Shown piece after piece: positions 5,146 to 5,320 of a stretch of 5,320 bases of DNA. The notes under the pieces are model-generated. The model was not told the origin of the DNA. It saw only the letters and a list, made by a program, of their open reading frames with translations, and searched no databases. Source of the stretch: an uncultured cyanobacterium (GTDB lineage: Bacteria; Cyanobacteriota; Cyanobacteriia; PCC-6307; Cyanobiaceae); contig CAIKWV010000158.1 of NCBI GenBank assembly GCA_903831165.1, positions 1 through 5,320 on the forward strand, given 5' to 3'. The translations under genes were made by a program, and so were the position numbers. How positions within the stretch are numbered: position 1 is the stretch's first letter; each line of letters starts with the position of its first letter.

Positions 5146-5320
5146 TCATAGGGCGATGGCGCTGGCGTTCAGGTCCGGACCGCCGCTGAGCTCGAGTTGA
5201 AAATCCGCGGCCAGGCTGCCCGTGCAGTTGCCCTCCAGTAGGCCATTGCCGTTGCTGAGCAGGCCGTAGCGCAGCTGGCCGAGGCCGCTGAAGGGGGCGC
5301 TGCCGATCCAGACGAAGGCC
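5146..5320 (-). CDS. C-terminus of an RTX/serralysin-like secreted protein (partial)
   Basis: The last 57 residues of a protein whose 5' part lies beyond the right edge. The frame is open to base 5320 and stops at TGA 5148-5146. It reads AFVWIGSAPFSGLGQLRYG, then a GLLEGN turn, ADFQLELSGGPDL and the final NASAIAL. This layout, an F-x-x-I/L-G-x-x-x-F-S/T-G-x-x-G-Q-L-R segment, a loop and then ADF-x-(I/L)-x-(I/L)-x-G near the terminus, is typical of the C-terminal domain of type I-secreted serralysin-like and RTX calcium-binding proteins (Peptidase_M10 serralysin C-terminal type). In these the extreme C-terminus is the secretion signal. The usual Asp/Asn-Gly-Asp loop before ADF is here GNCTGSLAADF, so the acidic residues are replaced and a cysteine is present, which is unusual for RTX proteins. 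The upstream domains and enzymatic function cannot be inferred. Confidence 0.7.
   Translation of the reverse strand, partial: AFVWIGSAPFSGLGQLRYGLLSNGNGLLEGNCTGSLAADFQLELSGGPDLNASAIAL

Overview
The window looks like chromosome of a picocyanobacterium of the Synechococcus/Cyanobium type. This is an inference from protein style, not a search: a LysR-type regulator of a divergent form I associate with these organisms, several very short hypothetical proteins, the C-terminus of an RTX/serralysin-like secreted protein, and mostly GC-ending codons outside the restriction genes. No rRNA, tRNA, CRISPR array, insertion sequence or integrase was seen.

Left part (1-2475, + strand): a restriction module. 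It opens inside hsdR, the motor/nuclease subunit of a type I restriction-modification system, of which only the C-terminal half is present. The hsdR stop overlaps the start of mrr in an ATGA tetranucleotide. mrr encodes a full-length Mrr-family, type IV-like nuclease with a winged-helix N-terminus and a D-QAK catalytic core. A methylation-dependent nuclease is thus translated directly behind a type I restriction subunit.

Middle (2472-3080, - strand): a short Cro/C1-like helix-turn-helix gene runs convergently into mrr, and the two stop codons overlap. Twenty-two bases upstream of it lies an uncertain short reading frame that looks like two natural protein segments split by a one-base frameshift. 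It may be a decayed or misread small gene.

Right-middle (3079-3672, + strand): two small genes, a 56-residue single-pass membrane protein and a 99-residue exported or membrane-anchored protein. The second has a clear extended -10 promoter. Neither family is recognised.

Right (3673-5320): a gene-poor 331-base stretch holding one perfect hairpin is followed, all on the - strand, by a LysR-type regulator without a standard start codon at the expected N-terminus, an AT-rich dyad, a 50-residue cysteine-rich mini-protein, and the last 57 residues of an RTX-like secreted protein cut by the window edge.

No single clearly new system is evident. The points most worth a second look are the coupled hsdR-mrr pair with its convergent HTH gene, the cysteine-rich mini-protein and its dyad, and the start-codon problem in the LysR gene.
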